Origin: Artemia franciscana
Lineage: Eukaryota > Arthropoda > Branchiopoda > Anostraca > Artemiidae
Reading direction: 5' to 3'
Length of the DNA stretch: 64,000 nucleotides
Assembly: GCF_032884065.1 (NCBI RefSeq)
Contig: NW_027062689.1
Span: forward strand, 1-64,000
Shown: in pieces, positions 10,797 to 21,895 of the stretch
Layout of the letters: every line of letters begins with the position of its first letter
Position numbering within the stretch: position 1 is the stretch's first letter
Notes under the pieces: generated by a model
Seen by the model: the letters and a program-made list of their open reading frames with translations, nothing else
The model's database searches: none
Told to the model about the DNA's origin: nothing
Position numbers and translations under genes: made by a program

Positions 10797-11089
10797 TTAT
10801 GGACTAGATTACTTGTGTATCAATAAGCGCTTGCTGTGTAAAAACCTGTTTGACGGGTTTGTGTCACGAAATTAGACATTACCAAGCGTCAGGAAATTAG
10901 ACATTATCAAATTTGCGACGTCTTACAATGTTAATGATGTTGCGTTTGACAAATTTTACAGCTACCCTTTATGGCCTATTCGAATAGTTGGTATATTTGC
11001 ATCGAAGAAGGGGAAATCTTATCAAGTATTTTGATATGGATCACAAGAAAAAGTATCACTGAGTGAGGGATTCATTTTGCCGTTCGAAG

Positions 11090-11828
11090 AGAATTTCGCC
11101 GAAGCTTCAAAGAAAAAAAAAACAAAAGGAATTCAAGGTGCTGCTTCGACAAACAGTGTATCTTCTTTATCGTCTACCCCAATAAATGCGCAGAGTGGAA
11201 TTGCCAAATTCCCAAATTAAAAGATAATATTCGTTAGGATATTCACAAACATGGTGATGTCCTGGAGACAAAAGCATGATCAGTGAACCAGCAATTAACA
11301 CTATTCTCACCAAAATGATTACAGTTCGAAATTTGCAAGTATTGAAAAGATGTTCAAGGGGCTTCAAGCTCAAATAACGGCGCTGGAAAATCGCGTCGAA
11401 ATTCTAGAATACCACAACGACGATTTGGAAAAGGAAAGAAGATGGAAAGTTCTTCTAATCCATGGACTGTCTCAGAAAGGTGGAGAAACACTGCGCAGCA
11501 GCGTCCTAGAGCTATTCAATACTAAGATAGGGATGTCAACCGAACGCTTACGTACTCGAGTTAGTTCAGCGAAGAATGTTCTCCCACCCGTCCTTGTCAC
11601 TTTTTATTCATCTAATTATGCAAAGCGCGTATACATGAACAAAAAGAAGCTGGCCCGATGGCCCGATATTTAACACCAAAACGCAAGCAACTGCTGAATC
11701 TTGCACGTTATATTTGGGGAGTCAGGGATGTATGGACCGATGGCGGCCCTGTACTAGCCAAACCGGAAAACAGTTCAGCCATCTTGAAAATTAGGTCACT
11801 AAATGATATGATCAGCGATCGGTACTGA
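11090..11828 (+). pseudogene. LINE B ORF1, broken
   Basis: From about 11097 a frame reads 'EASKKKKTKGIQGAASTN', then breaks. From 11350 it is open: a short coiled coil (LQAQITALENRVEILEYHND) followed by a globular part with 'VLLIHGLSQKGGETLRSSV' and 'VTFYSSNYAKRVYMNKKKL'. It stops at 11671, but the next frame continues with 'LTPKRKQLLNLARYIWG' and 'VWTDGGPVLAKPENSSAIL', ending at 11828. Coiled coil, RNA-binding fold and this 'LTP..R..LL..AR' ending are typical of ORF1 proteins in CR1-like LINEs. At least two frame breaks. Confidence 0.7.
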
Positions 11829-14168
11829 CACGTTTAGTCAATCCTCAGCTATTTCGTTTATTTGGGATCACCTGTTTTGTTTCGTTAATTTCGTGTCACA
11901 AATATTTTTGCTTGTTTCCTTATTGAGATATCAAAGAATTCTCAATATTGAGTGACCTAGTGTATCATCATGAATAGTATGACCAACAGGCTTCCAGATT
12001 AAGAAAGTAATCGGCCGTCTGTTGACCAATTATTATCCATCCCTATTGCAAATGATAATTTAAGTGAAGGAAATAATACGCAAGCAATGAAAGCTAGTAA
12101 TTTTGTGGATAATCAGTCGCTGAAGAAATGGTCGGTCAAAGAGGATATTATTTTTGCATTTCTGGAATTGCCAAGGCCTTAGGACTGCGTACCCTACACT
12201 CTGTAACATATTAAGTGAAATGCAAGAAACACCGTTAGTAATAGGACTACGTGAGACATTTGTGTTGTATAGGGATAATTTTTCTGTATGGGATTTCCAG
12301 TTTCCAGGATATGTTAGTTAAATATAAGAACGACACATTATGGAAGGAGGCGGTCTGGCTTTGCTGATGTTTCGTTTTGGGTGAGGGAGGATCTATCGCT
12401 GTGGCTTGAGACTCTTTTTATTGAAATAGAGCATAAATCTGATAAAAATGTAGTTGTTGGTTTAGTTTATAAGACACCGTCATTTAATGAGGATGTTTTT
12501 ATTGAGGAGATGGAGAATTTAATGGAAAAATTTAATAATGATCTTAAATATAAAGTAATAATGGGTGGTTTCAGTATTGACCTTCTTAAAAGTAAAAGCC
12601 GTCCAGATTCTCCTAATTGTATGATTTCATCATTCCAGTACCCCCTGGTAACTATTCCTAAGCGAGCAACTGATAAGTCTGCGACGCTGATCGATAATAT
12701 ATTGTGGATGGAAAGCTACTTGAAAGTTCATATGCTGATGTTTTACTTACGGATGGATCCAACCATCTTTTTTTCTTAGTAAAATAAAAAGATCTTACAG
12801 GATTATAAATAAGGTTGATCAAATAAATAAGACATTTTTCCGTGAATTAAGCAAGGATAATTTTAAGAAAAATTTAAGAAAGAAATAGGTGATGCAGATT
12901 TTACTTCAGTTTTTAAAGAAGATCACCTGTCGGTTGCGTATGAAACTTTTGTTGCAATGTTTACAAAGATATCGAATGAGAAGTGTCCTCTTAGAAGACT
13001 TAAAATAGGTAGAACGAAATTCCCAAAGAAACCATGGATTACACAGGGTATTCTAAATTCTATAAGTTGGAAAAATGAATTGAAATATACCTAGATGAAA
13101 CACCTGTCACTAATTTTCAACGGTTTAAAACCACTGGAATACTTTAAACGGATTGAAACGGAAGGCTGAATTTTTTATTTTTTTTTTACAAAATGAGCCT
13201 ATGAAGCATAAATGTTGAAAAAAAAAAAGAAACATGGAAAACGGTAAATTCCCTCCTTGGTCAAAAGGGTAAAATAGAAGTTATTAATAGATTAGAATCA
13301 GAGGGTAGGACTTCGACTACCCCAAAGGATGTTGCGAATCATTGTTTAAATATTTTTCTAGTGAGGGAGCGAAACTTTGCGATAATGCTCGGGAAAGAAT
13401 TAAGCGGCCTCCCAAAATAGTTCAGTCGGAAGTTCCAATAGAGAATCAGTTGGTTTTTAATGCTTGAACTATAAATGAAGAGAATAAAATTGTCAGTAGA
13501 ATGCAATGAAATTGAAGTGATGTAGAAGGGGTTTTTCTTAAGATTGTTCATCAGTTGAATTAGTTATAACACCATTTTTATATAATTTGATTAACAAATC
13601 TATGGAAAAAGGAATTTTCCCGGAAGTTTTGAAGGTCGCTAAAATAATACCATTGCACAAAGGAGGTAAGAAAGACGAACCTTCAAACAAAAGACCCATT
13701 TCTATCCTCCTTTTCATTCCATAGATATATCAAAAGGTGATTGGATCCAGGATAACTGATTACATTGAAAATAATAAAACTCTTATAAATACTCAATTTG
13801 ACTTTAGAAAAAATTCATTCCACGGAAATGGCAACTATTAAACTTGTTGATTAGGTAAATAAGTCGTTTGAAGCGGGTCTGATTCATGCTGCTTTATTCC
13901 ATATATGACCATATATGGTCAGTACAGTTATTACTTGAGCTGGAAAAAATCTGTGTGACCAGAAAGAGTTCGTCTTGTTTTGAATCTTATTTAAGTGACC
14001 GGATATAAATTGTAGTGAATGGGTGTTTTAATTCTATAGCTAGCGCGGTAACTTGGGGAGTACCCCAGGGTTAGATACTGGGTCCTCTTTTATTTTTAAT
14101 TTTTACAGATTGGATTAAGATTATTCGTCAGAGGCTGGTATAATCCTATTTACAGACGATACTCTTTT

Positions 14169-15895
14169 CAAACAGTTCGTGGTAACGAACTGTAGTAAGG
14201 AGCGACCCGGCTCAATAGTAACCAAAACTCTAGAAAATGGAATTATGATACCAATAGCTACATCAAAAGAATCGTATTTTAATGCTGGTTTTAAATATAT
14301 AAGTTTCATCAAGTTTAGTCTTACCCATCAAAAGTTACGAGCCTGAGAAAATTTGCGTTATTTTAGAAAATAGGGGGAAACGCCCCCTAAAAGTCATAGA
14401 ATCTTAACGAAAATCACATCATCAGATTCAGCGTATCGGAGAACCCTACTGTAGAAGTTTCGAGCTCCTATCTACAAAAATGTGGAATTTTGCATTTTTT
14501 GCCAGAAGGCAGATCACGGATGCGTGTTTATTTTTTTTATTTATTTATTTTTTTTTTTTCTTTTTCCCAGGGGTGATCGTATCGACCCAGTTGTCCTAGA
14601 ATGTTGCAAGAGGGCTCATTCTAACGAAATGAAAAGTTCTAGTGCCCTTTTTAAGTGACCAAAAAAATTGGAGGGCACCTAGGCCCCCTCCCACGCTAAT
14701 TATTTTCTCAAAGTCAACGGATCAAAATTCTGAGATAGCCATTTTATTCAGCGTAGTCGAAAAACCTTATATCTATGTCTTTGGGGACGACTTACTCCCC
14801 CACAGTCCCCGTGGGAGGGGCAACAAGTTACAAACTTTGACCTGTGCTTACATATAGTAATGGTTATTGGGAAGTATACAGGCGTTTTCAGGAGGATTTT
14901 TTTGGTTTGGGGGAGGGGCTGAGAAGAGGGGGATATGCTGGGGAACTTTCCTTCGAGAATTTGTAATGAGAGAAGAAAATTTCCATGAAATTTCCATGAC
15001 AGGATTTACTAGCATTATTTAAAAAAAAAACAATTAAAAAATAAAAGTGAAAAAGCTTTTTCAGCTGGAAGTAAGGAACAGCAATAAAACTTAAAACAAA
15101 CAGAAATTATTACCCATATGAGGGGCTAACCTCCTTCTAATACCTCGTTCTTTACGCTAAAGTATTTTCAGTAATTTCAACTACTTATTCTACGGCTTTT
15201 GTGATTCAGGGGGTCATTCTTAATGAATTGGGATAAAATTTAAGCTTTAGTGTAAAGAGCGAGGTACTGACGATGGGGCGAATCCCCTCATATATGTAAT
15301 AAAAACATGAGAATACAAAAGTTCTTTACGTAAGCTAATTTATAAGTTACGTAAATCTTTTACCAATAAAAAGATTCGTAAAAAATTAAAAGTTCTAGTT
15401 GCATTTTTAATTAACCAAAAAAATCGGGGGGCAACTAGGCTTCGTCCCTCGTTCTTTTTTTCTCAAAATCGTTCGATCAAAATTATGAGAAAGCCATTGA
15501 GCCAAAAAAAAAAAAATATGCAAATTTCGTTTTGATTATTCCTCTGCGGAGAGCCAAAATCAAAACATGCATTTGATTCAAAAACGTTCAGAAATTAAAT
15601 AAAAAAAACAAGTTTTTTTAACTGAAAGTAAGGAGCGACATTAAAACTTAAAACGCACAGAAATTACTTCGTATATGAAAGAGGCTGCTTCCTCATCAAC
15701 GCCCCGCTCTTTACGCTAAAGTTTTTTACTGTTTTAAAAAGAAGAATTGAGAGAAAGAGTCAAACTTTAGCGTAAAGAGCGGGGCGTTGATGAGGAAGCA
15801 GCCTCTTTCATATACGAAGTAATTTCTGTGCGTTTTAAGTTTTTATGTCGCTCCTTACTTTCAGTTAAAAAAACTTGTTTTTTTTATTTAATAAT
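14169..15895 (+). mobile_element. Foldback element, full length (copy B), inserted in LINE B
   Basis: About 1727 bp with no coding capacity. Left end: CAAACAGTTCG, an 8-bp stem-loop (cagttcgt-GGTA-acgaactg) and 'aaggagcgacccggctcaa'. The middle includes 'gtgaccaaaaaaattgg' and a T-run near 14530. Two large hairpins form the right half, an inner one (about 15050-15300) and a terminal one (15594-15892). Removing it rejoins LINE B as ...act ctt ttc gta act ggt..., which restores the frame TLFVTG. It therefore inserted without a visible target duplication. A near-complete copy lies in the opposite orientation at 24249-26002. Confidence 0.85.
15594..15892. repeat. 299-nt terminal hairpin of foldback copy B
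   Basis: Near-perfect inverted repeat. The left arm starts attaaataaaaaaaacaag and the right arm ends cttgttttttttatttaat. The arms carry 'gcccctcgctctttacgc'-like blocks that, in this copy, read 'ccccgctctttacgctaaag' with its exact complement opposite. Arm differences from the other full copy are matched on both sides. Confidence 0.9.
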
Positions 15896-16840
15896 CGTAA
15901 CTGGTCCATCAGTTGATCTACTTTTTGATAAAATGATAAAGGCAACGACCGAGTTTATTGAGTGGGCAGATTTCAATCTTTTGACATTAAATTATACTAA
16001 AACTAATTACATTTTATTTTCTTGGATATCTAGTGTTGAAACTAATTTAGAAATAGTAATAAACGGAAATCAAATAAAAAGAGTAAAGGTAACAAAATAT
16101 TTGGGTATTATGATTGATGAAAATCTATCATGGAAACCATATTCAAATATTACAGCTTCGAAGTCCAAATCTCTGCGTGTGCTTCACCGATTCCCTAATA
16201 TCGCTATTTTGTACCCGTACATTTGTTATAGTTGCTCTGTCTGGGCTATTAGTTTTGTGTCCTATTAGAGAAATCCAAAAAATTTAAAATAAACCGTCAA
16301 ACTTTTGTCACCTAAAACTTTGTTTACTCATAATATTAATGAAATTTACACTAAGAATCAACTGTTTGATAAGCCAAAAACAAGAGATTACCAAGTGAGT
16401 ATTTTCAAATTAATTCTTAATATTCTCAATAATTATTATCAATAATTTTTATTTTCAATAAAAATTAATTATTTTCAATAATATTCTTCCATCTTCATTC
16501 GAAATTTTTTCCCGATTAATAGTGATCTCCATAGCCATGATACACGAGAACGAGGGTCATCAAATCTGGTACAACCATTTAGAAACACGATTAGAGATTC
16601 TTTTGTTTTACCCCCTCTGTATGGAATGTTATTCCAATTGGAATAATATATTCGAGTCATCTGCCATCCTTAAAGACTGCAGTTAAGAGACTTTTCCATG
16701 CAAAAGAATAGTATGTTTGTATGTATATGTATGTAGTTTATATGTTTGTATGTAGTACTATTTAGAATAGAGAAGACTGCCACCTGCTACCAATAAACCC
16801 TTTGGGGCTTTCTTAGCAGGTTTCGGTAATAAATTTTTTT

Positions 16841-17734
16841 AGGTTGTTGAACTTTTACTGCTTCATGAAAGAACTAACTAACCATGGGAGTGTCTCGAGT
16901 ACTATGGTACATCAAATAGCCCCTATAAAAACTAAAATCTTTGAAGGCTGAATGAAAGCTAAAGTATATTTCCCTTGTAAAATATTTTCAGCCAATGCTT
17001 CAATTAAAATTTAAAGACATTAGAATATTCAATAGCAAGATATGTTTACATCTAGCAACAAACGGTGGTCTGATCTTGGTTTTTAAATAGTTAAAAATAG
17101 ATAATTCAAAATCCAAAATATTCAACAGTGTTATTTTTCCCATTTAAAATTCTGGAAAAAAGAGTTAGGCACCCCTTAAAAGGGGGTGCCTCCGAATCTT
17201 GAAAAGATTTGCGAGAATCAGGCAAAGCTAAAATTTTCAATGTAACAAGAAAATAACTAAAACATAATAAAATCATAATTTTTATGCCCTTGAATTTTGA
17301 ATGACATCCTTTTGCACCCCTTAACATGGTTGCCACAAAAGGTCAAAAGATTTCCAAGCATCGGAGAACAGAAAACAGCTGAAAACTTAATCTATTATTG
17401 GAAAGTATTTTTTCACTAGGTGCAACTAGAAGTTCCTATTCACCTTAATATTTATTATTAGATATTTCGTTACTTGCACAGATCAACATGCAGGCTTTTA
17501 TTTTCAGTGGAAAAAAAAAAATCTAAAAAGCCGCCTAAAAATAGAAAAATGGTTACAATTAAAATGTGCTATTCCCCTCTCCTGAAAACATATTTCAGTG
17601 ACTACTCAATACAAGCTTAGTTCTAATTCGTGTCCAAGGCTGCGAACTCTTGAACATGATCGGTCATAAATCTTCGAATTATTATTTGGCTTCCAACCAC
17701 AAGTAAATTGCTCATAGAACTGGTCTGTTTTGAG
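16841..17734. other. Intronic sequence, no feature recognised
   Basis: AT-rich, inside the large intron of the PRC1-like gene. A 30-codon minus-strand frame around 17627-17719 (starting MSNLLVVGSQIIIRRF) looks protein-like, but I could not place it in a family or find matching splice sites. Confidence 0.4.
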
Positions 17735-18060
17735 GTATCTGTCTCGGATTTACTCTAATTAGCCATGGCAGTTTTTCATCACTTCCACCAATTTGATTAA
17801 TTCAACCGAGTCCGTTGATCAACTTATTGGAAGTGATGAAAAACCTAAGAGCCAAGACAGAAAGGTCAATATAACTATAAAATCCAAAGTGATAAAAGTG
17901 ATGGTGGAAGTGATGAAAGACCTGAGAGCCAAGGCTAATTAAAGTAAAGCCAAGACAGATATGTCAAAACAAATCAAAGCCTAAGTGATAAAGTGATGGC
18001 GGAGGTGATGAAAGACCTGAAAGCCAACGTTAATTAGAGTAAAGCCATGACAGATGTCAA
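17735..18060. repeat. Short tandem repeat with an inverted partner
   Basis: Three imperfect direct copies of a block built on 'ggaagtgatgaaa.acct.agagcc' start near 17828, 17905 and 17999. Copies two and three continue into 'aattaaagtaaagccaagacag'. An inverted partial copy (tttttcatcacttcca, preceded by 'ctgtctcggatttactct') lies at about 17738-17795, so the region can fold on itself. No coding content. Confidence 0.7.
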
Positions 18061-18379
18061 AACAAATCTGTTTTAGGGACATTTGAAGGCGACTGGATAC
18101 CAAAAATTGATTCAAAGACTTATGGCCAACCATCCAAAAGTTTCTTGAATTTTCGGTAAAATTCACAAATTTTTGGCGATTTCACTAAAAGTGAAACCCA
18201 CAAAATCGTGTGGATCGTTCAAAATCAAGATGTAGTTACCTGCATAGATTTATGTATTTCACTTTATGATAAGTAGTTAATCATTACGCGAGGTTAAATT
18301 TAATTTCAAACTATTAATCTTATAGTGTTTTGAAGCAACGATTAGAAGAAAGAGAGAAAGAGGGAAAAATTAAACTTAC

Positions 18380-18640
18380 TTCGAATCGCATTCTTTGGTT
18401 TTCAATATAATTGACGACTCTCTTTCCATACACCAACAGAGGTGTTTGCTGGTGATCCTCATCATAAATCTGAACAGCTCTAGCTACTTCACGTTCTAAG
18501 CGAGGAATTTCCCGATTCAAACGTTTTCTCTCTTTCTCTTCTAAAAGGAGTGCCCCTCCGCGGTTTGTATACCTATTAGTATCATGGGATTTGTATTCAA
18601 AGTCTTCAAGCTTACGCCAAAGCTCCTGGTGCTGACGAAA
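18380..18640 (-). CDS. PRC1: PRC1/Ase1/MAP65-like protein, internal exon
   Basis: An 87-codon exon open throughout, with a T-rich acceptor ending in cag (just above 18640) and a consensus donor GTAAGT (18374-18379); both ends are phase 0. It begins FRQHQELWRKLEDFEYKSHD and contains 'DTNRYTNRGGALLLEEKERK'. In PRC1/Ase1/MAP65 microtubule crosslinkers the equivalent 'D.NRFTNRGG.LL.EEK' segment belongs to the spectrin/microtubule-binding part of the rod. The rest is charged and helical, ending ENQRMRFE. The next exon is at 8547-8669. Upstream exons would lie to the right on this strand but are not visible before LINE C and the histone array. Confidence 0.85.
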
Positions 18641-19149
18641 CTGAAAAAAAATATATTAATTTTGGAATAAACAATCAAGAGAGATAAAACTCTACAAAAA
18701 GAAAACTTCAAACGAGACGACTTTCATTAATTAAACTTTCATTAATTTTAGATGCTGTTTTGCCAAATTTTCCAAATTTTTTAAAAGAAGAGTTGCGATG
18801 CTATTAATTCATATTAAAAGATGAACGACACAGAAGTATCAAAGCTCAAGAGGGAAGCTATGTTCTAACATGAGTCGAATTTAGGTAGCCATATTTAACG
18901 TCACCTGGTAAAATACAGTGTCAATAACTATTGAATGAATGAACAAGTTAACATGAATAATTGAAATACGAGAAATGGGGAAACAAATTCTGAAGTAATA
19001 AGCAAAATAAAATGGCAGAGAAGAATCAAAGCTCAAGAGTGAAGTTATGTTCTAACATGAGTCGAATTTAGGCAGCCATATTTATCACCTGATCAAATAT
19101 TGTCTCAATAACTATTAAATGAATATACACTTATTGAGCACGCTCTGAA
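18641..19149. repeat. Direct repeat pair upstream of LINE C
   Basis: About 95 bases starting 'caaagctcaagag' and containing 'gttctaacatgagtcgaa' occur at 18839-18945 and 19027-19125. The second copy ends about 25 bases before LINE C coding sequence begins. They may be tandem promoter/5' UTR units of that LINE. Nothing else is recognised here. Confidence 0.6.
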
Positions 19150-21265
19150 CTCTGCACTAAAATGAACCAAGCCACTATTTTAAGCTTTGCTTCTCTCAAT
19201 ATTAACGGCACAAAAGACAAAGACTTGTTAATTAATGAATTATTAGTTCATGACAGTGTTCTTGCAAGAACATCTTTTGACCAAATCAAACGTTTCTAGC
19301 CTGAAGCGATCTTCTGTCCACCATTTTTTTCACAAGAGGCCAGGAAAACTAGAGGCCGCCCTTCCGGTGGCCTAGCAATTTTCTTCCGTTCCCCATTAAA
19401 GCCCTCTGTGATTCATTGTGATGATAACATCTTAGCGATTCATTGTAACAGTACCGCCTTTATAAACGTTTACTTACCTTGCGATCGACGTTCTATAGCA
19501 TCGTTCACATCTTCCGCTAATTGTTGCTCCAGTTTAAAGTCTCTACTCGAAAGTCTACGTTTGAAAGACCTAAATTGGGTTTTAGTTGGTGACCTTAACT
19601 GTGACATTCTTGATACCTCCAATAGGTCAATCCTCTTGCTAGAGTCACTTCCTAGCATATATCACGTCGCAGTTAAGAGCCTCCCATCCACGTATATTCA
19701 TAACAGAGGCTGTTCAAAATCTAACCTGGATCACGCGATCTCTTCCAGTTCCAGCTTAATATCATCGATTGTTAGGGTGGACGAAGAGAAGATTGATGAC
19801 GATCACCTTATTCTTAGCTGTAATTTATCCTATGAACTATCTGGCAAAACACTTTCGGCTCAGCCGAAGTGGCATACGAAGTTTAACTGGGATCGTGCTA
19901 ATGTCTCACTATACCCTTCTACGCTAACTGCTTTACTGTCGACCATAAAAGTGCCATATCACCTGCTGCAAACGTCAGTTTCCTCGCCTTCAGTAGAGTT
20001 GACCTAAATTGCTATTATCATCAAATTGTCCATTGCCTTAAAACAGCTTTGAAAGCTGCAGTACCTGTGGATAAAGTTCGGATTGGTACAAGAAAGCCTA
20101 ATTGGAACATTGATCCTGAAGTAAAACGTGCTAAGCCAAATTTTGGCTACGTATGTGGATATCATGTGACCGACGATCGTCCGGAGCTGTTTTCTCTGTG
20201 AAACAAAAGTGTAAACTTGAATATAAGGTCAGTTTGAAGAGAGCACGCTTAAATGCATGGCCAGGCCCCATCGACAATGCCTCCTGGAATAAGGTTATTA
20301 ATAGTGAGAAATGCTCCCCATCTACCCTCTCTTGTCTCCGGCTAGCTAATTTTGTTGATCATTATAAGCGCGTGTCCAGTGTTTTTAATAGTTTTCATCG
20401 GTCTTTTTATTATAAGTTGCTTTTACCATACCGTCTCCTGTAGGCTCATGTCCAGCCTGTAGCAATATCTGAAATTCGCCGGGCTTTAAGAAAAATTGAG
20501 CGTTCAAATAGTCTTGATGGCCTTTCTTACCGATTTTTTGCTTATGATTGTCCTGCTCTACTTAACCATCTACAAATATTTTTCCAGTCTTGCTTAGCAC
20601 AGTCGCTTGTTCCTGATAGTTTCCTTTGTGGTCGTGTAACGTCTATTCAAAAGCAAGGCAAGGACCCCACCCTGTGTGAAAATTATAGTCCCATTATAGT
20701 ATCGTGTAATTCCAGCAAGTTGCTTGAACATTTGTTACTACCAGAAATTGAGTCGAATTGTGATTTTACGCCTTTTCAATTTGGCTTTCAGAAAAGTTTC
20801 GGTTGCTTTACATTTTACAAAAACTAAAATGTCTTTATACTGTCTTACTATTGATATTTCTGGAGCTTTCGATAATATTGTGCACTCTCAGGCTCTATTT
20901 TCCCTTGCGTCTTCAGGTTTTAATCCTTCCGTACTAAGTTTATTGTCTTCTTGGCATTCAAAGTCTAAAATTCAAGTTGCCTGGAATGGCCAAATATCTG
21001 ACCCAGTAAAAATTAGTAAGGGAGTTCGGCAAGGTGCCATATTGTCCCCTAGTAGATTTAAATGCGTGCATGCATAGTGCCTGCGTCCCCTTGAAAGTTC
21101 AATTTTTTACGGTAATATTGGTTTGTCTTCTATTGCATATACAGATGACGTTCTTCTTGTTGCCCGGACTCGCCGTGGATTGCTTTCTAATTTTACTATA
21201 TTAACCAATGAATTATCTAAGATTGGACTGTCAATTAATGCGTCTAAATGCGTACTTTTGTTTTT
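19150..21265 (+). mobile_element. LINE C: APE-type non-LTR retrotransposon, 3'-truncated at the histone array
   Basis: ORF2 starts at an ATG at 19162 (reading 'NQATILSFASLNINGTKDKD'). It shows endonuclease, then reverse transcriptase up to the thumb ('GLSINASKCVLLF' at about 21225-21264). There it stops being LINE-like and becomes the histone 5S-H1 spacer found in the other units. About a quarter of ORF2 and the 3' UTR are missing. No ORF1 was seen upstream. Confidence 0.85.
19162..20007 (+). pseudogene. LINE C endonuclease domain, broken
   Basis: APE-type endonuclease. The frame from 19162 has a stop near 19300 (after 'DQIKRF') and a changed QE position ('ARTSFDQI'). From 19408 it is open for 199 codons: 'STAFINVYLPCDRRS', 'LNWVLVGDLNCDILDTSN' (catalytic Asp and Asn) and 'DDDHLILSCNL' (the terminal His box). 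'GRPSGGLAIFF' just upstream is also typical. The frame ends at 20007 before the linker to the reverse transcriptase. Confidence 0.8.
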
Positions 21266-21329
21266 CAGTAGCATCTACACCAAAAATTTGCTCGTTCCTT
21301 CAATAGCGCCACGTAAACAGCTGACTTAA
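20455..21329 (+). pseudogene. LINE C reverse transcriptase, broken and truncated
   Basis: Palm and finger motifs in several frames: 'IRRALRKIERSNSLDGLSYRF', 'ENYSPIIVSCNSSKLLE' and 'TPFQFGFQK'. From about 20826 it reads 'YCLTIDISGAFDNIVHSQ' (first catalytic Asp) and 'SKGVRQGAILSPSRF', then from 21126 'SSIAYTDDVLLVARTRRG' with the catalytic DD. The last residues of that frame, from about 21266 (SSIYTKNLLVP...), are histone spacer sequence and not LINE protein. Confidence 0.8.
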
Positions 21330-21846
21330 ATCAAAGACTTTACTTTAAAGTTAGTCTTTGATTTGTCCATGTCAAAATCCTCTTCATATGTTTTCGGGCC
21401 CAACTCCTTTCTACAGTTCAAGTTGCCTTGGTCTTTCAATAGCAAAAGTCTACTTGTTCCTTCAATAGCGCCGCCTAAGCAACTGTCTTAAGGACTAACT
21501 TTTGATTGGTCTATGTCCAAAGTCCCTTCAAATGTTTTCGGCCTCAGCTCCATTGTACAGTTCAACTGTCTTTCTCTTTCAGTAGCATCAATGACACCAA
21601 TGTACTTGCTCCTTCAAGAGCGCCGCACAAACGACTGACTTTAATCAAAGACTTCAGCCGTAAAATCTAGTCTAAGATGGTGTTTTTTAGACAGCAATAG
21701 CACTAGAATGCAAAAGTAACTATTATACAAAGTGTTTTGGGCTCAAACAACAGCTAAATTATACTTGAAAAGGAAAAGTAGACAGTCAAATGTCAAATTA
21801 ATAGCATTATAACTTTCTGAACAGAGTTTCGAGCATTTGCTTTGAT
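21266..21846. repeat. Histone array left edge: truncated 5S-H1 spacer
   Basis: Matches the spacer 3' of the 5S gene in unit 3 from about 43423 onward (starts 'cagtagcatctacaccaaa'). It includes two full subrepeats of about 165 bp and the run-up to the H1 stem-loop. The 5S gene, H2A and the rest of the preceding unit are absent. Confidence 0.9.
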
Positions 21847-21862
21847 AGCCCTGAAAAGGGCT
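21847..21862 (-). terminator. Histone mRNA 3' stem-loop, H1 unit 1
   Basis: On the minus strand AGCCCTTTTCAGGGCT, a perfect 6-bp stem with TTTC loop, 33 bases past the stop. Confidence 0.9.
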
Positions 21863-21895
21863 GTTTGATACTATAGGATAGACCTATTGCACACA

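Larger units (their letters stand above)
11970..16710 (+). pseudogene. LINE B ORF2 (endonuclease, reverse transcriptase), broken and split
   Basis: Endonuclease remains at 12381-12779: 'NVVVGLVYKTPSFNED', 'YKVIMGGFSIDLL' (family consensus GDFN, catalytic residues changed) and 'ATDKSATLIDNILW'. Reverse transcriptase remains are scattered over frames: 'FPEVLKVAKIIPLHKGG', 'NKRPISILL', 'GVPQG.ILGPLLFLIF' and 'FTDDTLF' (the YADD box) ending at 14168. The foldback element interrupts the gene there. The frame resumes at 15896 with 'VTGPSVDLLFDKM', 'FNLLTLNYTKTNYILFS' and 'KYLGIMIDENLSWKPY'. Stops, frameshifts and a changed catalytic motif show that it is dead. Confidence 0.8.
10960..16840 (+). mobile_element. 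LINE B: CR1/L2-like non-LTR retrotransposon, decayed
   Basis: Old LINE in the large intron of the PRC1-like gene, antisense to it. ORF1 pieces lie at 11090-11828. ORF2 shows endonuclease (12380-12770), reverse transcriptase (13550-14168 and, after an insertion, 15896-16270) and a C-terminal segment (16480-16710) with 'NSDLHSHDTR', a motif seen in many CR1-like elements. The 3' end is a TATG/TGTA-rich stretch at about 16709-16760. A 1.73 kb foldback element is nested at 14169-15895. Many stops and frameshifts. Confidence 0.8.

Noticed and set aside
17627-17719. 30-codon minus-strand frame MSNLLVVGSQIIIRRF...
   Set aside because: Protein-like but too short to assign, with no convincing splice sites and no match to PRC1.
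17735-18060. CRISPR-like array
   Set aside because: Only three imperfect copies with no unique spacers of regular length, in a eukaryotic intron.
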